64,000 nt of DNA from Molossus alvarezi (GCA_037176705.1 CM073887.1:55513001-55577000), one strand, 5' to 3'; positions 1 to 11,549 are shown, numbered from the stretch's first letter. Notes: a model not told the origin generated them from the sequence alone. Translations and numbers: made by a program.

Positions 1-49
1 TTGTACAGATGTGGAGTACAAGGGGAAGGAGGAGGATGAGGCTTTTAAA

Positions 50-1080
50 GTTGTCAGCACTAAAAAGCTTCTGCACAGCAAAAGATACAGTCATCAAAAT
101 GAAAAGGCAACCCACTGAATGGGAGAGCATAATTGCCAATGATATATCAGATAAGGGGTTAATTTCCAATATATATAGAGTGCTCATACAACTCCACGAA
201 AGGAAGACAAAGAACCCAATTAAAAAATGGGCAGAAGAACTAAATAGACACCTCTCCAAATAGGACATACAAATGGCCAAGAGACATATGAAGAAATGCT
301 CAGCATCACTAAATATCAGAGAGATACAAATTAAAACAACAATGAGGTATCACCTCACAGCTGTCAGAATGGCCGCCATCAACAAATCATCAAACAACAA
401 GTGTTGGTGAGGCTGTGGAGAAAAGGGGACTCTAGTACACTGCTGGTGGGAATGCAACTGGTACAGCCACTATGGAAAACAATATGGTGTTACCTCAAAA
501 AAATTAAAAATTGAACTGCCATTTGACCCAGTGATTCCACTTCTAGGCATATACCCTAGGAAGCCTAAAACACCAATTAGAAAGAATATATGTACCCCCA
601 TGTTCGTAGCAGCACTATTTACAATAGCTAAGATCTGGAAACAGCCCAAATGTCCATCAGTAGACGAATGGATAAAAAAGCAGTGGTACATATACACAAT
701 GGAGTACTATGCAGCTGTAAGAAAGAAAAATCTCTTATCTTTTGAGACAACATGGAGGGACCTGGAAAGTATCCTAAGCGAAACAAGCCAAACAGAGAAC
801 GACAAGTATCATATGATCTCATTTATTTGAGGAATATAATGAACATAACAGTCTGAGGAATGGGGTAGTACCAGAGACGAAGTGGGGTACAGACTGACAA
901 TCCCCAGAAGAGGGGGTGGTGGGGGAGAGATAAACCACAGAACTTATATGCATGTATGCATGAACAATGGACATGGACAACAAAGCTGGGGACAGGGTGG
1001 GGAGGGAGGGGGAAGGGGGAATCAGTGGGGGAAAAAGGAGAAACATCTGTAACAAAAATTAATTAATTAAAAAAAAGAAA
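50..1080 (+). mobile_element. 5'-truncated LINE-1, 3' end of ORF2 plus 3' UTR
   Basis: The reading at 531-830 is the conserved C-terminus of L1 ORF2p (motifs like PLLGIYP, WKQPKCPS, MEYYAAVRKKN). ORF2 is broken upstream by stops. The 3' UTR ends in ggagaaacatctgtaacaaaaatt and an A-rich tail at about 1078. An approximate target duplication (tgtcagca) lies at 52-60 and 1083-1090, so this is a short truncated insertion. Confidence 0.9.
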
Positions 1081-1084
1081 GATG

Positions 1085-1846
1085 TCAGCAGTCATTAAAT
1101 AATGGAATCAGAGACTTCTGATCATCTTCTCTGGCATGTAAGGAGCTTAAAATGTGACATTCCTATCCTCACCAGAAAAAGGCTAACAAACTTAAAATCA
1201 ACAACTCAGCTCTATCAAAGCACTAATTCCAGGGAAAACTGCTGTCTCCCAAAATTGGAAATAGAGACAGAAAAATAGCCAGGTTGAAATATGCCCACAA
1301 TATTCTGTTCTTAACAAGAACTGTCCTCAAAGATTCTGTATCATCAGAGCCTAAATGACTGAGATTTAACCAGCACCAAACTGACATGGGGGAGGGAAAT
1401 AGGCAACTTGAGTTCCCTCTAGTCTTTCTGCCTGAACTGAGTTGACAGTTGGGGGGAACTTAGAAATACTTGTGAGGTTGATAGATTGAAAAAAAGGAAA
1501 ACTCTTCACAGCAAATAGGTGGTGTGTTTTCTAAAACCATTTGTTCACCTCTCTGACACCAACTGGGTGGCCTACAGTTCAATTCACTTCTAACACTAAC
1601 CAGAGTTAACATCAGGCTCCATGGTTTAAGGACTCAGTCTCACAAGACTGCCTTTACTTCAGATGCTAGCTAAAAATAGGGAGGCCAAGGTCACTGACAT
1701 TTCTGCATCGTCGACTACAAATTTGGAGTTTCCCTAGACACATCCTCATGCTTGTTAACTCAATAGAACCACTCTTAGAACTAAGAAAAATGCTTTATTA
1801 TTATTGGTTGATTGTAAAAGATACAAGTCAGAAACAGCCAAGTGGA
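1085..1846. other. Segment similar to 55.4-56.3 kb, no gene seen
   Basis: No coding signal. Several blocks align in order and orientation with 55430-56330, for example cttaaaatcaacaactc, actgctgtctcc and atgactgag. It is either an old segmental duplicate or an unrecognised ancient interspersed repeat. Confidence 0.5.
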
Positions 1847-2091
1847 GCCCTAGCTGGTTGGAGCATTGTCCTGTGTACCAAAAAGGTTTTGGGTTCGATT
1901 CCCAGTCAGGGCACAAACCTAGGTTTTGTGCTCAGTTTGCAGTTGGGGCACTTATGGGAGGCAACCAATCAATGTTTTCTCTCTCACATCAATGTTTCTC
2001 TCTTTTTCTCTCTCCCTCTACCCCCCCCCCCCCGTCTTCTCTCTCTAAAATAAATGAAAACATATCCTTGGGTGAGGATTAAAAAAAAAAA
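1847..2091 (+). mobile_element. VES-type SINE
   Basis: Reference description for the SINEs below. A tRNA-like head with A and B box (gccctagctgg ... gggttcgattcccagtcaggg) is followed by a middle region with caaccaatcaatg, a CT-rich tract (with a C14 run at about 2021-2034) and the tail ccttgggtgaggatt-A(n). The head is an internal Pol III promoter; such SINEs are mobilised by L1. Confidence 0.9.
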
Positions 2092-2226
2092 GTGAGGGTG
2101 AGAGGGTAGGAACTTCCATGACCTGTCCAGATATGACAGCCTTCCAGCACATTGATAGGTCTCTCTGAATCCTGAGTTTAGGGGGGTTTGGATAGAGTTT
2201 CCTTGCCTAGGCATAAGTGACTGAAT

Positions 2227-2510
2227 CCTTGGACAGTGGTGATTAACTCAAACTCTAGCCCTTCCCCCTCCCCAGAGGCTAGGGGCTTGGCTGAACATTC
2301 TAAGCCGCTAATCAAAGTTTGGTCTTCCTGGCAACAAACACCCATCCTGAAATTATCTAGGGGTGAGCAAACAGTTGCCTCATTAGAACATAAGATGCTC
2401 CTATCATCCATATCACTCATAAAGTCCAGGGACTTTAGGAGGTCTTTTGCTAGGAACTATAGAGAAAGACCAAATATTGTTCTTGGAAAGTCACAGCTTA
2501 GGACACAAGC
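2227..2510 (+). repeat. Probable ERVL-type LTR fragment (MLT2-like)
   Basis: The stretch with agttgcctcattagaacataa, followed by aggtcttttgctaggaac and gaccaaatattgttc, resembles the MLT2 class of ERVL LTRs as I remember it. Assignment is by memory of the consensus, so only moderate. Sequence up to 2860 is not otherwise recognised. Confidence 0.4.
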
Positions 2511-3113
2511 TCATTAAAATACTGAGACCAAATCACAGGACTACAGAACACTTCTTTTCCACCCCCAACACAGCACGACAGCACCAACACTCCTGTTTTA
2601 AAACAGTGGAATACACCAAAAGAACTGTAGTTTCAGAACTTGTTTAGGAAGCCTCTGTAGAACCCTAAAGATGATATGGAGACAAAACAAAAAAGCCTGA
2701 GTATAGTTTAGCCTCTGACTGTTATAGCAAATAGTAAGCACAGTGTAAACCCTAGTCAGATAATCATAAATTCTCACATTAAAGGCCTACTTTCCTCAGT
2801 TCCTCTTTCACAGTACCTCATGTCCAGCATTCATCCAAAAATTAAAAGGCATGCTAAAAATTAAAAGATACAGTGTGAAGAGGATAGAACAGACAAGAGA
2901 ACATATTCAGATGTAGAACATAATTCAGATGAAACAGATGTGTTGGAATTATCAGACCAGAAATGTAAAACAACCACAACTAAGATGCTAATCGTTCTAA
3001 AGGAAATAGTGGACAACATGCAAGAACAGATAGGTAATGTAAGTAGAGTTGGAAACCCTAAGAAATAACCAAATGAGAAATACAAGAAATTAAAAAGCAA
3101 CAAAACTCAACAG

Positions 3114-3327
3114 GCCCAGTTTGAGTGGCTCAGTTGGTTGAGCATCATCCCATGCACTACTGAAAGGTTGCTGGTTCTATTCCTGGTCAGGGCACATACC
3201 TGGGTTTTGGGTTCCATCCCAGTGGGGAGCATATGGAAGGCAACCAAAGTTTCTCTCTCTCTCTCTCTCTCTCTCTCTAAGCATGTCCTAGAGTGAGGAT
3301 TAAAAACAACAACAACAACAACAAAAC
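3114..3327 (+). mobile_element. VES-type SINE
   Basis: Diverged head (cccagtttgagtggctcagt), CT repeat at about 3248-3279 and tail cctagagtgaggatt followed by an (AAC)n stretch. Confidence 0.85.
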
Positions 3328-3459
3328 ATACAACAGAACAGAAATGAAGAATTTCTTTGGGGGCTCATCACTACAGTGGAAATGTGTGAGGAAAGAATCA
3401 GTGAGCTTGAGATATCAACCTTCTAAACTGAAATGCAAGGATTAAAAAAGGACGGAACT

Positions 3460-3674
3460 GCCCTCGCTGGTGTGGCTCAGTTGGTTGAGAGTCATCCTGT
3501 GAACCAAAAGGTCACTAGTTCGATTCCCGGTCAGGGCACATACCCAGGTTGAGGTTTCAATCCCTGGTCGGGGTGTGTGCAGGAGGCAGTGATCAATGTT
3601 TCTCTTTCACATCGATGTTTCTCTCTCTCTCTCTGCCTTCCTCTCTCTAAAATCAATAAAAAAATATATTAAAG
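3460..3674 (+). mobile_element. VES-type SINE
   Basis: Head gccctcgctggtgtggctcag, intact-looking B box (agttcgattcccggtcagg) and a short-tail form ending in ctctaaaatcaataaaaaa. Confidence 0.9.
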
Positions 3675-3776
3675 AAACACAGACAGAACAGAAATCGAAG
3701 AACTATGGGACAACTACAAAAGGTGTAACATACATGTAAGAGAATACATGAAGGAGAAGAAAAGAACAAGTAAGTA

Positions 3777-4040
3777 GCCCTGACTGGTTTTGCTCAGTGG
3801 TTAGAGCATTAGCCTCCAGACTGAAGGGTCACAGGTTCGATTACCGATTAAGGGTACATGCCTGGGTTTCAGGTTCAATCCCTGGCCTCAGTATGGGTCA
3901 TGTGGGAGGCAACCAATTGATGTGTCTCTCTCATGTCGATGTTTCTCTCTCTCTTACTCCCTCCCTTCTATTCTATTCTTAAATAAAAAAAAATAAAAAA
4001 AATCAATGGAAAAATATCCTCAGGCAAGGATTACCAAAAA
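3777..4040 (+). mobile_element. VES-type SINE
   Basis: Head gccctgactggttttgctcag; tail atatcctcaggcaaggatt. The B-box area is mutated (gattaccgattaagg). Confidence 0.85.
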
Positions 4041-4189
4041 GGAAAACAACTAAGTAAACCAATAATGAGTGAGATTTCTCCAAAATTAATGATAGACACT
4101 AAAACAAAGATCTAGGAAGCTCAATGATCACCAAACAAGGTAAAGTCTAAAAATGCACACCTAGAAATATTATATTAAAAGTTAAGAAG

Positions 4190-4397
4190 TCTGGTCAGTA
4201 TGGCTCAGTGGTTGAGTGTTGACCCATGCACCAAGAGGTCGCCGGTTCGATTCCCAGTCAGGGCATATGCTCAGGTTGTGGGCCCGATCCCCAGTGGGGG
4301 GCATGCAGGAAGTGGCCAATCGATGTTCTCACTCATTGATGTTTCTCTCTCTCCCTTTCACTTCCTCTCTCTGTAAAATCAATGAAGGAAAAAAAAG
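4190..4397 (+). mobile_element. VES-type SINE
   Basis: Starts tctggtcagtatggctcag and has the B box ggttcgattcccagtcaggg. It is the subtype with ccagtggggggcatgcagg and a short A tail. Confidence 0.85.
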
Positions 4398-4760
4398 TTG
4401 AGAAAAGTCAAAGAGAAAATCTTGAAAGGGGGAACAAAAGGTTATAGAGAAACAAGGATAAGAATGAAATTGGACTTTGTTTCAGAAACCATGAGAGCAG
4501 GAAGAGAGTTCTGTGAAATAAAGTGTTGAAAGAGAAACCACCCAACTAGAATTTTATGTCAAGCCAAATTATCTTTCAAAAGTGAGGGAGAAATAAATTT
4601 GAGGGAATTTTTCACTAATAACCCTGTTTTGCACGAAATGTTAAAAGAAATTCACCAGGAAAAAGATAAATGATAAAGAAACATAGAGTGTTAGAGAAGG
4701 AGTAAATGACGGTGATATAATATCATTTGTTTCTGTTCTTTTTAAAAAATTTTTATCCTC

Positions 4761-5014
4761 GCCCTGGCTGGTTTGGCTCAGCGGTTAGAGCGTCGGCCTG
4801 CGGTACAGAGAAACCCGGGTTCGGTTCCCGCTAAGGGCATGTACCTCGGTTGCAGTTTGTCCCCGGCCCTGGTTGGTCGTGCGGGTGGCAACCACTCGAT
4901 GTGTCCCTTCACATCGATGTTTCTCTCTATCTCTCTTCCTCTCTCTCCCTCCCGCTCTGTCTGAACAAAAAAATGCAAAATTGTCCTCGGGTGAGGATAA
5001 AAAAAAAAAAAAAA
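4761..5014 (+). mobile_element. VES-type SINE inserted into the tail of another
   Basis: A young-looking copy with head gccctggctggtttggctcag and tail cctcgggtgaggat-A(n). It is flanked by the direct repeat tttttatcctc (4750-4760 and about 5021-5031). That repeat belongs to the tail of the opposite-strand SINE, so this copy came second. Confidence 0.92.
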
Positions 5015-5020
5015 TACAAT

Positions 5021-5263
5021 TTTTATCCTCACCCGAGGACATTTCTCCATTTTTTGTTCAGACAGAGTGGGAGGGAGAGAGAGGAAAAGAGAGGGAGAGA
5101 GAAACATCGATGTGAAGGGACACATCGAGTGGTTGCCACCCGCACGACCAACCAGGGCCGGGGACAAACTGCAACCGAGGTACGTGCCCTTAGCGGGAAC
5201 CGAACCCGGGTCTCTCTGGACCACAGGCTGACACTCTAACCGCTGAGCCAAACTGGCCAGGGC
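5021..5263 (-). mobile_element. VES-type SINE, older member of an inverted pair
   Basis: Complement head ends gccaaactggccagggc at 5263. Its own target duplication tttctgttctt lies at about 4732 and 5266, outside the whole pair. With the plus copy it forms an inverted repeat with arms of about 245 bp. Confidence 0.92.
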
Positions 5264-5662
5264 TGTTTCTGTTCTTAATTAATCTACAGAGAACATTTTG
5301 TTGAAAACGATAATAGCACCAATGTATTCAGTAATTACAGCCTTTGGATACGTGAGATGAATGAGAGCAATGTTACAAGAGACAGGGAGAGAGAAATTTG
5401 GAATATGAGGAATTTGAACATCCGGTGAAATGCTGTGGTGTTACTTCAGAGAGGGCTTGGGTAAGTTGTAAATGTATTCTGTAAACTCAAAGGCAATGAT
5501 TAAAAAAGAAAACCAAAGTATGATATACTAAAAGAAGACAAAAAATGGAATCTGATAAAATGCTCAAAAAAGGTAGAAGTAGAAGATGAGAGAACAAGAG
5601 CAACAAATACAAATGGTACAAATATGATATATATTAATCCAGCCATGTCAATAATCACTTTA

Positions 5663-5856
5663 TTATTATTTTTATCTTTATTGATTTTAGAGAGAGAGAG
5701 AAACATCGATGAGTGAGAACATCGATTGGCCGCCTTCTGCATGCTCTCCACTGGGGATCAGACCCACAACCTGGGCATACACCCTGACTGGGAATCGAAC
5801 CGGCGACCTCTTAGTGCATGGGTCAGTGCTCAACCACTGAGCCACACAGGCTGGGC
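5663..5856 (-). mobile_element. VES-type SINE, short-tail subtype
   Basis: Flanked by a perfect 15-bp target duplication tcaataatcacttta (5648-5662 and 5857-5871). The tail begins tttatctttattgatttt. Confidence 0.92.
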
Positions 5857-5910
5857 TCAATAATCACTTTAAACATCAATGGTCTAAAGACAGCAAGTGA
5901 AAGACATGTC

Positions 5911-6304
5911 AGCAGATGGTGGAATATGAGTTTTCTACCAAAATCTCCCCACAGTGCAGTGATTTTGACAACTACGCAAGGATGAGAGTATCTTTCTGGG
6001 AGTCCAGTGGAGAAGTTCCAGCACACCACTGGAGCAAATAAACTGAGAATAGACACACTGTGGGCAGTAAGAATAACATTTTCAGTTTACCCACATCCCC
6101 CCTTTCCCAAGCAGTACACCTCACTGCCAAGAGACTCCCTTGCTGGGCTTGCGATTCCTCCTACCCGTGGGGTGGGACAGTGCCCATGAGGCTCACTGCT
6201 TTGTCTCACTTTCTCCCCCACATCAGCATTATAGCAAAATGACCTTGAACAAAACCACATTATTTGAAGATCTGCTCTACTTCAGGAAGCGGGGCTGTCC
6301 TCTC
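5911..6304. other. Unassigned sequence
   Basis: No gene or repeat recognised with confidence. It follows the old L1-derived segment and may be further L1 sequence. Short open frames here have no recognisable domain. Confidence 0.3.
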
Positions 6305-6518
6305 TATCCTGGTACAGGAATACCTCTGAGATATTGTGAGTTTGGTTCCAGATCACCACATTAAAAGCAAGTATAGCAATAAAGTGAGTTGTGATCACTC
6401 AGCAATGACACACAGGCAGCTGGTGGTCTTGCCTTTAGTTTGTGAAAAACACAACATCTGTGAATGCAATAAAGCAAAGCTCAATAAAGCAAAGTACTAT
6501 TAAACCAGGTCTGCATGT
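6305..6518. mobile_element. Internally deleted Tigger-type DNA transposon
   Basis: One end reads tacaggaatacctctgagat with ttggttccagatcacc; the other ends gcaataaagcaaagc ... gtctgcatgta. These match the two termini of a Tigger1-like mariner element with the transposase deleted, a MITE-like remnant. Identity of the subfamily is from memory. Confidence 0.75.
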
Positions 6519-7668
6519 ATTTATAATTATTTTTCTTCCAGAGAGTCTCTAACCAGACATCAGATTTGGGAGCTTTTCTATGACAATTGGTTGCATTAGA
6601 GTTCAAGGACCTAAGCTGAAGTCAGGTTTGGACTAATCTCCTTGCTATGCCACAGGATGCCATGGGTGTTGTCCCCTTAACCCCAAGGGTCAGGATCTTG
6701 GTGCTCTAGATGCCTGGGCAGCAGCAGCAGCAGAGGTACTTAAGGATCCTGGGAAACCATCTGGCATCAGGGGTGTGGACACACCCAGCCACCTACTGGT
6801 TGCCTTTTGTCTTCTTCTTTCTGTTTCTTTGAAAATAACTGCTGTTTTAGGAGTGACCACCAGATGGGCCCACCTCTCTCACAGGGTATAGTCTTTCCCT
6901 CCCACCCCCATCTCCAGGGTGTGTTGGGGCCAATCCAGCCTCTGTCACAGCATCATTCTGACACACAGATAAATCCCAGCAAAGGCAACAACCCAGGACC
7001 ACTTTAAGGAGATCCCCAATCCCATACTCCACCTCCCAAATGCCTAGAAATTCTCAAAACTGCCCACTTGGTTGGCTGCACATAGAACCGAGGCTTGGCA
7101 GAATCAGCAGTGCCACACAGGCAGCTCAGCTCACAGCACCAGCTCCCCAGCACCCAGCAGCCACAGTGTGGGTGGCCACCACCAGGCAGCAGAGCAGGTG
7201 AGCAAGTGAGAGCAAGAGGAGACAGACTCACAGTGTGGTCATGTCGGGACATGCTCTCACGTAGCCAGCTGTTACATCTACCTGCAGAGGTGTGGCTCTC
7301 ATGTTGAGACTGATTCCAGTGTGGCCAAGAGGGTAGGCAGGAAAAGGCTTACAACTCACATAACAGAGGCCTTTGGGGAGGGCAGGGCGGCCTCTTGAGA
7401 AGCTCTGAAATGGCTTCAGGAAGCAAGGAAAGGAGCCTGGTCTGGGTGTTCACTGTGGTTGAGGGTGTGGCTGGAGCGAGAGTTCTGCACACAGACTGGG
7501 GCTTGTGTGGTTGGAACCAGTGCTGGAAGAGGGGGCCCACACTTTCTCACCAGCCCATCCAGGTGTGGACACAAGGGAAGAGGGAGGGGGAGGCTTAAGC
7601 TGTCAGCAAACAACATAAAATGTGGAGTCTAACAGCTTATTACAAACACATGTAAGAAAAATGTATTT
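6519..7668. other. No feature recognised
   Basis: Moderately GC-rich sequence with a short AGC run at about 6718-6735. Open frames of 60-80 codons occur on both strands but show no known domain or codon structure. I see no gene. Confidence 0.4.
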
Positions 7669-7680
7669 GCAATGGCTTGT

Positions 7681-7773
7681 TTTTTTTTGGTATGTGCCCC
7701 TAGCGGGAACTGAACCTGGGACTCTCTGGGCCGCAGGTCGACGCTCCAATCGCTGAGCCAAACTGGCCAGGGC
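7681..7773 (-). mobile_element. Head-only VES SINE with poly(A) tail
   Basis: Only the tRNA-like head is present (about 85 bp, ending gccaaactggccagggc). It joins directly to a T run (an A tail on the minus strand). A target duplication gcaatggcttgttttt flanks it (about 7669-7684 and 7775-7790). The middle, CT tract and normal tail are absent. Confidence 0.85.
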
Positions 7774-7790
7774 TGCAATGGCTTGTTTTT

Positions 7791-8139
7791 ATATAAAGAA
7801 ACACTAAGAGGAGGCTCAAGAAATGATCAAAAAGTGTATTTGGGAGTGGCTGGAGTAATGGTGCTGGAGGGGCCAGAATGTATTTGCAGGAAATCTTCTT
7901 ACCTTAGACCTTTCTATCTTACAGATTTTATTGAAAATAAACACAGAAATTTATATACACCATACTTTATTGTTTACTAACCATTCTAGGATTTAAGTCC
8001 TTTAAACACTAATGGTTACAAAAGTGTAAACCATACAAAGAAAATTTTCATATCTTATGCTGACTAAAAGGACATGGGGCAACTCAGCTCATATTTCAGG
8101 TTCTCTTGCATAAAGCAACAAAAATTCTATTTGGTTCCA
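7791..8139. other. No feature recognised
   Basis: AT-rich sequence without a recognised repeat or gene. Confidence 0.35.
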
Positions 8140-9363
8140 TAATTGTCTTGCTTTCCTCACTTCGTATCCGTCAATCTTACAGTTTCAGAACCCAAGTGCT
8201 CAGGGAAACTAGAGCCAAAGGCTGCACATTCAGTCAGTAAAAAAATCCAAAGGAAAGAAACACAAGCATTGGAATCCACTCAGATGAGCAGCCTGCTTCC
8301 CACAGGACAGGAGGTTCCACATTCTAGACTCTCTAGGGTGAGGCACAAACCCTGGAGTGGGACAGTCCCTGGGGAAGAAGAGGAGGGACACCTGAGCTGC
8401 CTCAGGAATGAAGTCTGGGAGCTCCAACACCCTCCTGTCCCTGGGGAATAATGGAAATGCTCCCTCTCTCAGGCTTTAGCTCACACCAAGAAAACTCTTG
8501 GCTGGATTCAGTATCAGGTTCTGACCTAAATAAACTCCAAAATTCACAAACCCTAACCCTGGACACAGACTCCTGACTTTCACAGACTATCCCATTGTGC
8601 ATGAATTACACTGTGAGTGCACCTCCACTGTGGATGCAAAACTCCCAGTGTAGGCCTATAAACAGGCCCAGAGAAACAACAAAAACCTGAGAAATGGCCA
8701 TCACACCCCTCTCCCCGTGTGCACATGCACCCCCAGACTTCCAGGGCTGTAACTTCTCTCAATAGAAAGGCTCCTTCCATGATCAGTGTGAACAGGCAGG
8801 ACACCTACAGAGGGAGGCTCCCCAGGAAGAGTAACTGGGCCTTCAAGTTCTTCCCTGTGTAGGCTCAAGGTGTGTGTGTGTGTGTGTGTGTGTGTGCACA
8901 TGCGCACATGAGTGCACACACGTGCATGTGAGATGGGGAAAGGGGGCAGTTGTCGGTCTTAGTTTAGTGACACTGACCTCAAGCTCTGCTTCCCAATGGA
9001 GTTGGTCTGAACCACCATTGATATTTTAAATACTACATAAACCCAGTGTTTGAACAATTCAGCAAAATCACTTAAACCCAGTATTTATGTGTAAAGGAAA
9101 TTAATAAGGTATTTTGCTAGCTCAACAAGAAAACCCTCAAGTATCTACTGCTTTCTGAAAATAAAGTAAATTCATTATTATTTCCATGCCAAGAAATTGT
9201 TCTGTATATAACTGATTATACTTAAACACATGTTGCAAATCTAAGCTCTGGGATTTCATTTGAAATCATCCAAAAGTAATGAACAGCCCTCAGAAATACA
9301 CAACCCCTGGGGAAAGAAACAAATTTTAACACATGCAATGCAGTGATGCATCAACATAAGAAA
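8140..9363. repeat. Segmental duplicate of about 51.0-51.87 kb (ZNF intron 1 copy)
   Basis: Ordered similarity to the right-hand copy: acttccagggctgtaacttctctc (8738 on) with the 51316 region, ggaggctccccaggaagag (8813 and 51390), acataaacccagtgtttgaacaa (9037 and 51530), and tttcatttgaaa...cccaaaag-like blocks near 9256 and 51757. A GT-rich microsatellite (about 8870-8930) has grown only in this copy. Confidence 0.8.
8868..8932. repeat. GT/CA-rich microsatellite
   Basis: About 13 uninterrupted TG units, then imperfect GCACATG units. Confidence 0.95.
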
Positions 9364-10014
9364 TGTCCAAACCTGTGGAGAATTTTTATAAGAGTTTAGT
9401 TGAGTCAGACTGATGACAAGATCTCAAATGCTCCCGAGAATAACATTTTTTTTTTTTATCCTCACCCGAGGACATTTTTGCATTTACCTTCAGATAGAGC
9501 GGGAGAGAGAGAGGGAGTAAGAGAGAGAGACAAACATCAATGCGATAGAGACAAACCCACTGGTTGCCACCCACATGACCCCAAACGGGGCTGGGGGCAA
9601 ATTGCAACCGAGATGTGTGCCCGTAGCGGGAACTGAACCTGGAACTCTCTGGTCTGCAGGCTGACGCTCTAACCACTGACCCAAACTGGTTAGGGTGAGA
9701 ATAACAGTTTTGCAGTTTCTTTCATACATTTGAAATTAAGGAGGGGATGTAAGGAAGATTGGAGAAAAGCAGAGATTGGATTATAGGATAGTTAACAAGA
9801 TTATTGCTGTCTTGAGGGATGGCATTTCACAGGTGTGTTAACTAACCTAGATGCACAAGAACAATGGGCAGGGCTGCCTTAAAAAACCTAAAGAAATTAT
9901 AGAACTTTAATTCACTAAAGAAATTAAAGTGACCACACATCATGACTTGCCCAGTTAGGAATTTATAAGCAGATAACCCTGTGAGGTTACTTTTCATTGA
10001 ACCTTTTTTCTCCA
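9364..10014 (-). repeat. ERV class I 3' LTR
   Basis: Reads on the minus strand. It shares with 13590-14471 the blocks tggagaatttttat, agaataacagttttgcagtttctttcat, caggtgtgttaac...cctagatgcacaaga and aatttatga-like stretches. A minus-strand AATAAA lies near the U5 end of the sister LTR. A purine tract (minus aaaaggggaaa) at about 10017-10030 precedes it, as expected for a 3' LTR. A VES SINE interrupts it. Confidence 0.75.
9446..9696 (-). mobile_element. VES-type SINE inside the 3' LTR
   Basis: Target duplication gagaataaca at 9436-9445 and 9697-9706. Removing it restores continuity with the sister LTR. Confidence 0.92.
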
Positions 10015-10559
10015 GTTTCCCCTTTTGGTCAGGTAGTGTGGTCTCACAGCACTAGGAAGGCTCATTCCTAGGAAGTCTCACTACATGTACTGATGTTGTT
10101 TTGTTGACCACTAGGGATGGGATCTGAGTGGAGGCAGACTCTTTCCCAAAAAAGGAAAGTGAAAGTAGTCAGGTCTTATGGCCTTCATTGTGAAAGAACA
10201 CTCTCGATCATCTCTATCCTATAAACTCTCACAATCCAAGTTTCGCCTTCTCATCTTTCTATATTTCGCACGTAGTAGAACATTTACATGAGCCATGAAA
10301 AGAGTATTAACAAATATCTTATACATGTTCAGTCATCATAAACATTTGGACTATATGGAAAAACCCAAAGAACAAGTATAACTATTATTATAACTAATAT
10401 CATTAGCAGAAAGGTAAAGACAATCAAACAAGATGGATTCTGAGTTCAATATCAATCTGTAGATATACATACAGGCCTTGTCCATGTCTTGGGATAGCTG
10501 TGTACCTTTAGTGTCAGTGGCTCCTCATCCTCAATGAGTCTTTGATGTCCAGACAGGAA

Positions 10560-10665
10560 GATGGCTAATCCCAGTTAGGTGCCTGATAAGATCCTTTCCA
10601 ATGAGCTTGGAGTGTGTCTTTTATTACATGTCCTTTCCAATAAACAACATCTCCAGGTGGTCATA
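10560..10665 (-). pseudogene. ERV pol remnant, integrase C-terminal motif
   Basis: On the minus strand a short reading has the gammaretrovirus-type integrase tail pattern: PGD-x-VYWK, then a basic stretch and HWKG-x-YQ. A stop follows about 30 codons after the start of the motif. Recognition is by pattern. No complete domain remains. Confidence 0.6.
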
Positions 10666-11285
10666 TTTAAAGTCTTTGTTTTCTGGGAGCTCACTGTGAA
10701 AGAAAACGGTTAGCAATTTGGCATTAGTGTAAGACATCTCCTTTTAATAATATCAGCTCATAAGTTCCTACATCTAAGTTCAGTTTAAATGCACTGTCAT
10801 GTATGAAGGGATGAAAAAAAACTAAAAATAAGGAGCCAGGGAGCAGAGAAGATCCAAGCAGCTATCTTGGGTTTCCCATAGCTCTGACTATTTCTTAATT
10901 TTCAACCATTGTTTACCTGTACAATATACTCTAGAAGTTTTTCATCACTTATTTTACAATGCTTCCCATGCAATTTCAAAACTTCAGGTGTTCCAAAGGC
11001 TTTTCTGAAACACTGCAAAGTTACTCCTAAAATATAATTGAGATTTTAATCCTTAAAACTTCAATTTCTACTGAAGGCTAAGAAGTAATCATTTAGCACT
11101 CTTTAGCCGGGACATTTTATAATCTCTAGAAATATTTTTCATAGACACAAAAGCCATTATTAACATGGACTTATTTTTGAAAAACCTAGGCAAAACAAAG
11201 ACATGTCTGTGTTATTTAAAGCAACAAGCTAGCTTTTATTTAGTAAGGATTAATCTTAGAACATATGAACTTGAAAAGCATTTAA

Positions 11286-11549
11286 GCCCTGGCCAGTTTG
11301 GCTCAGATGTTAGAGTGTCAGCCTGCGGACCAGAGAGTTCTGGGTTTGATTCCTACTAAGGGCACGTACCTCGGTTGCGGTTTGTCCCTGGCCCCAGCTG
11401 GGGTTGTGTAGGTGGCAACTAATTGATACATCTCTCTCACGTCAATGTTTCTCTCTCCCTCTTCCTCCCTCTCTCCCACTCTATCTGAAGATAAATGCAA
11501 AAATGTCCACGGGAGAGGATTAAAAAAATAAATAAATAAATCAATGAAA
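11286..11549 (+). mobile_element. VES-type SINE
   Basis: Target duplication gaaaagcattt (11273-11283 and 11550-11560). Tail ggagaggatt-A(n)-(AAAT)n. Confidence 0.92.

Larger units (their letters stand above)
2860..5910 (+). mobile_element. Old HAL1/L1M element interrupted by SINEs
   Basis: Pieces at 2860-3113, 3328-3459, 3675-3776, 4041-4189, 4398-4747, 5276-5647 and 5872-5910 follow the order of an ancient L1/HAL1 ORF1 and its 3' region: caagaacagataggtaatgt, gaatcagtgagcttgaga, tgggacaactacaaaaggtg, attatctttcaaaagtgag and finally aatcactttaaacatcaatgg. The reading frame is destroyed. Six later VES SINEs, two of them as an inverted pair, landed in it. Confidence 0.7.

Noticed and set aside
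4778..5251. 157-codon open frame on the minus strand and a 129-codon frame on the plus strand
   Set aside because: Both read through the inverted SINE pair. Similar readings (MAQRLERRP...VPAKGTYLGCS) recur at every VES copy and are translations of the SINE head.
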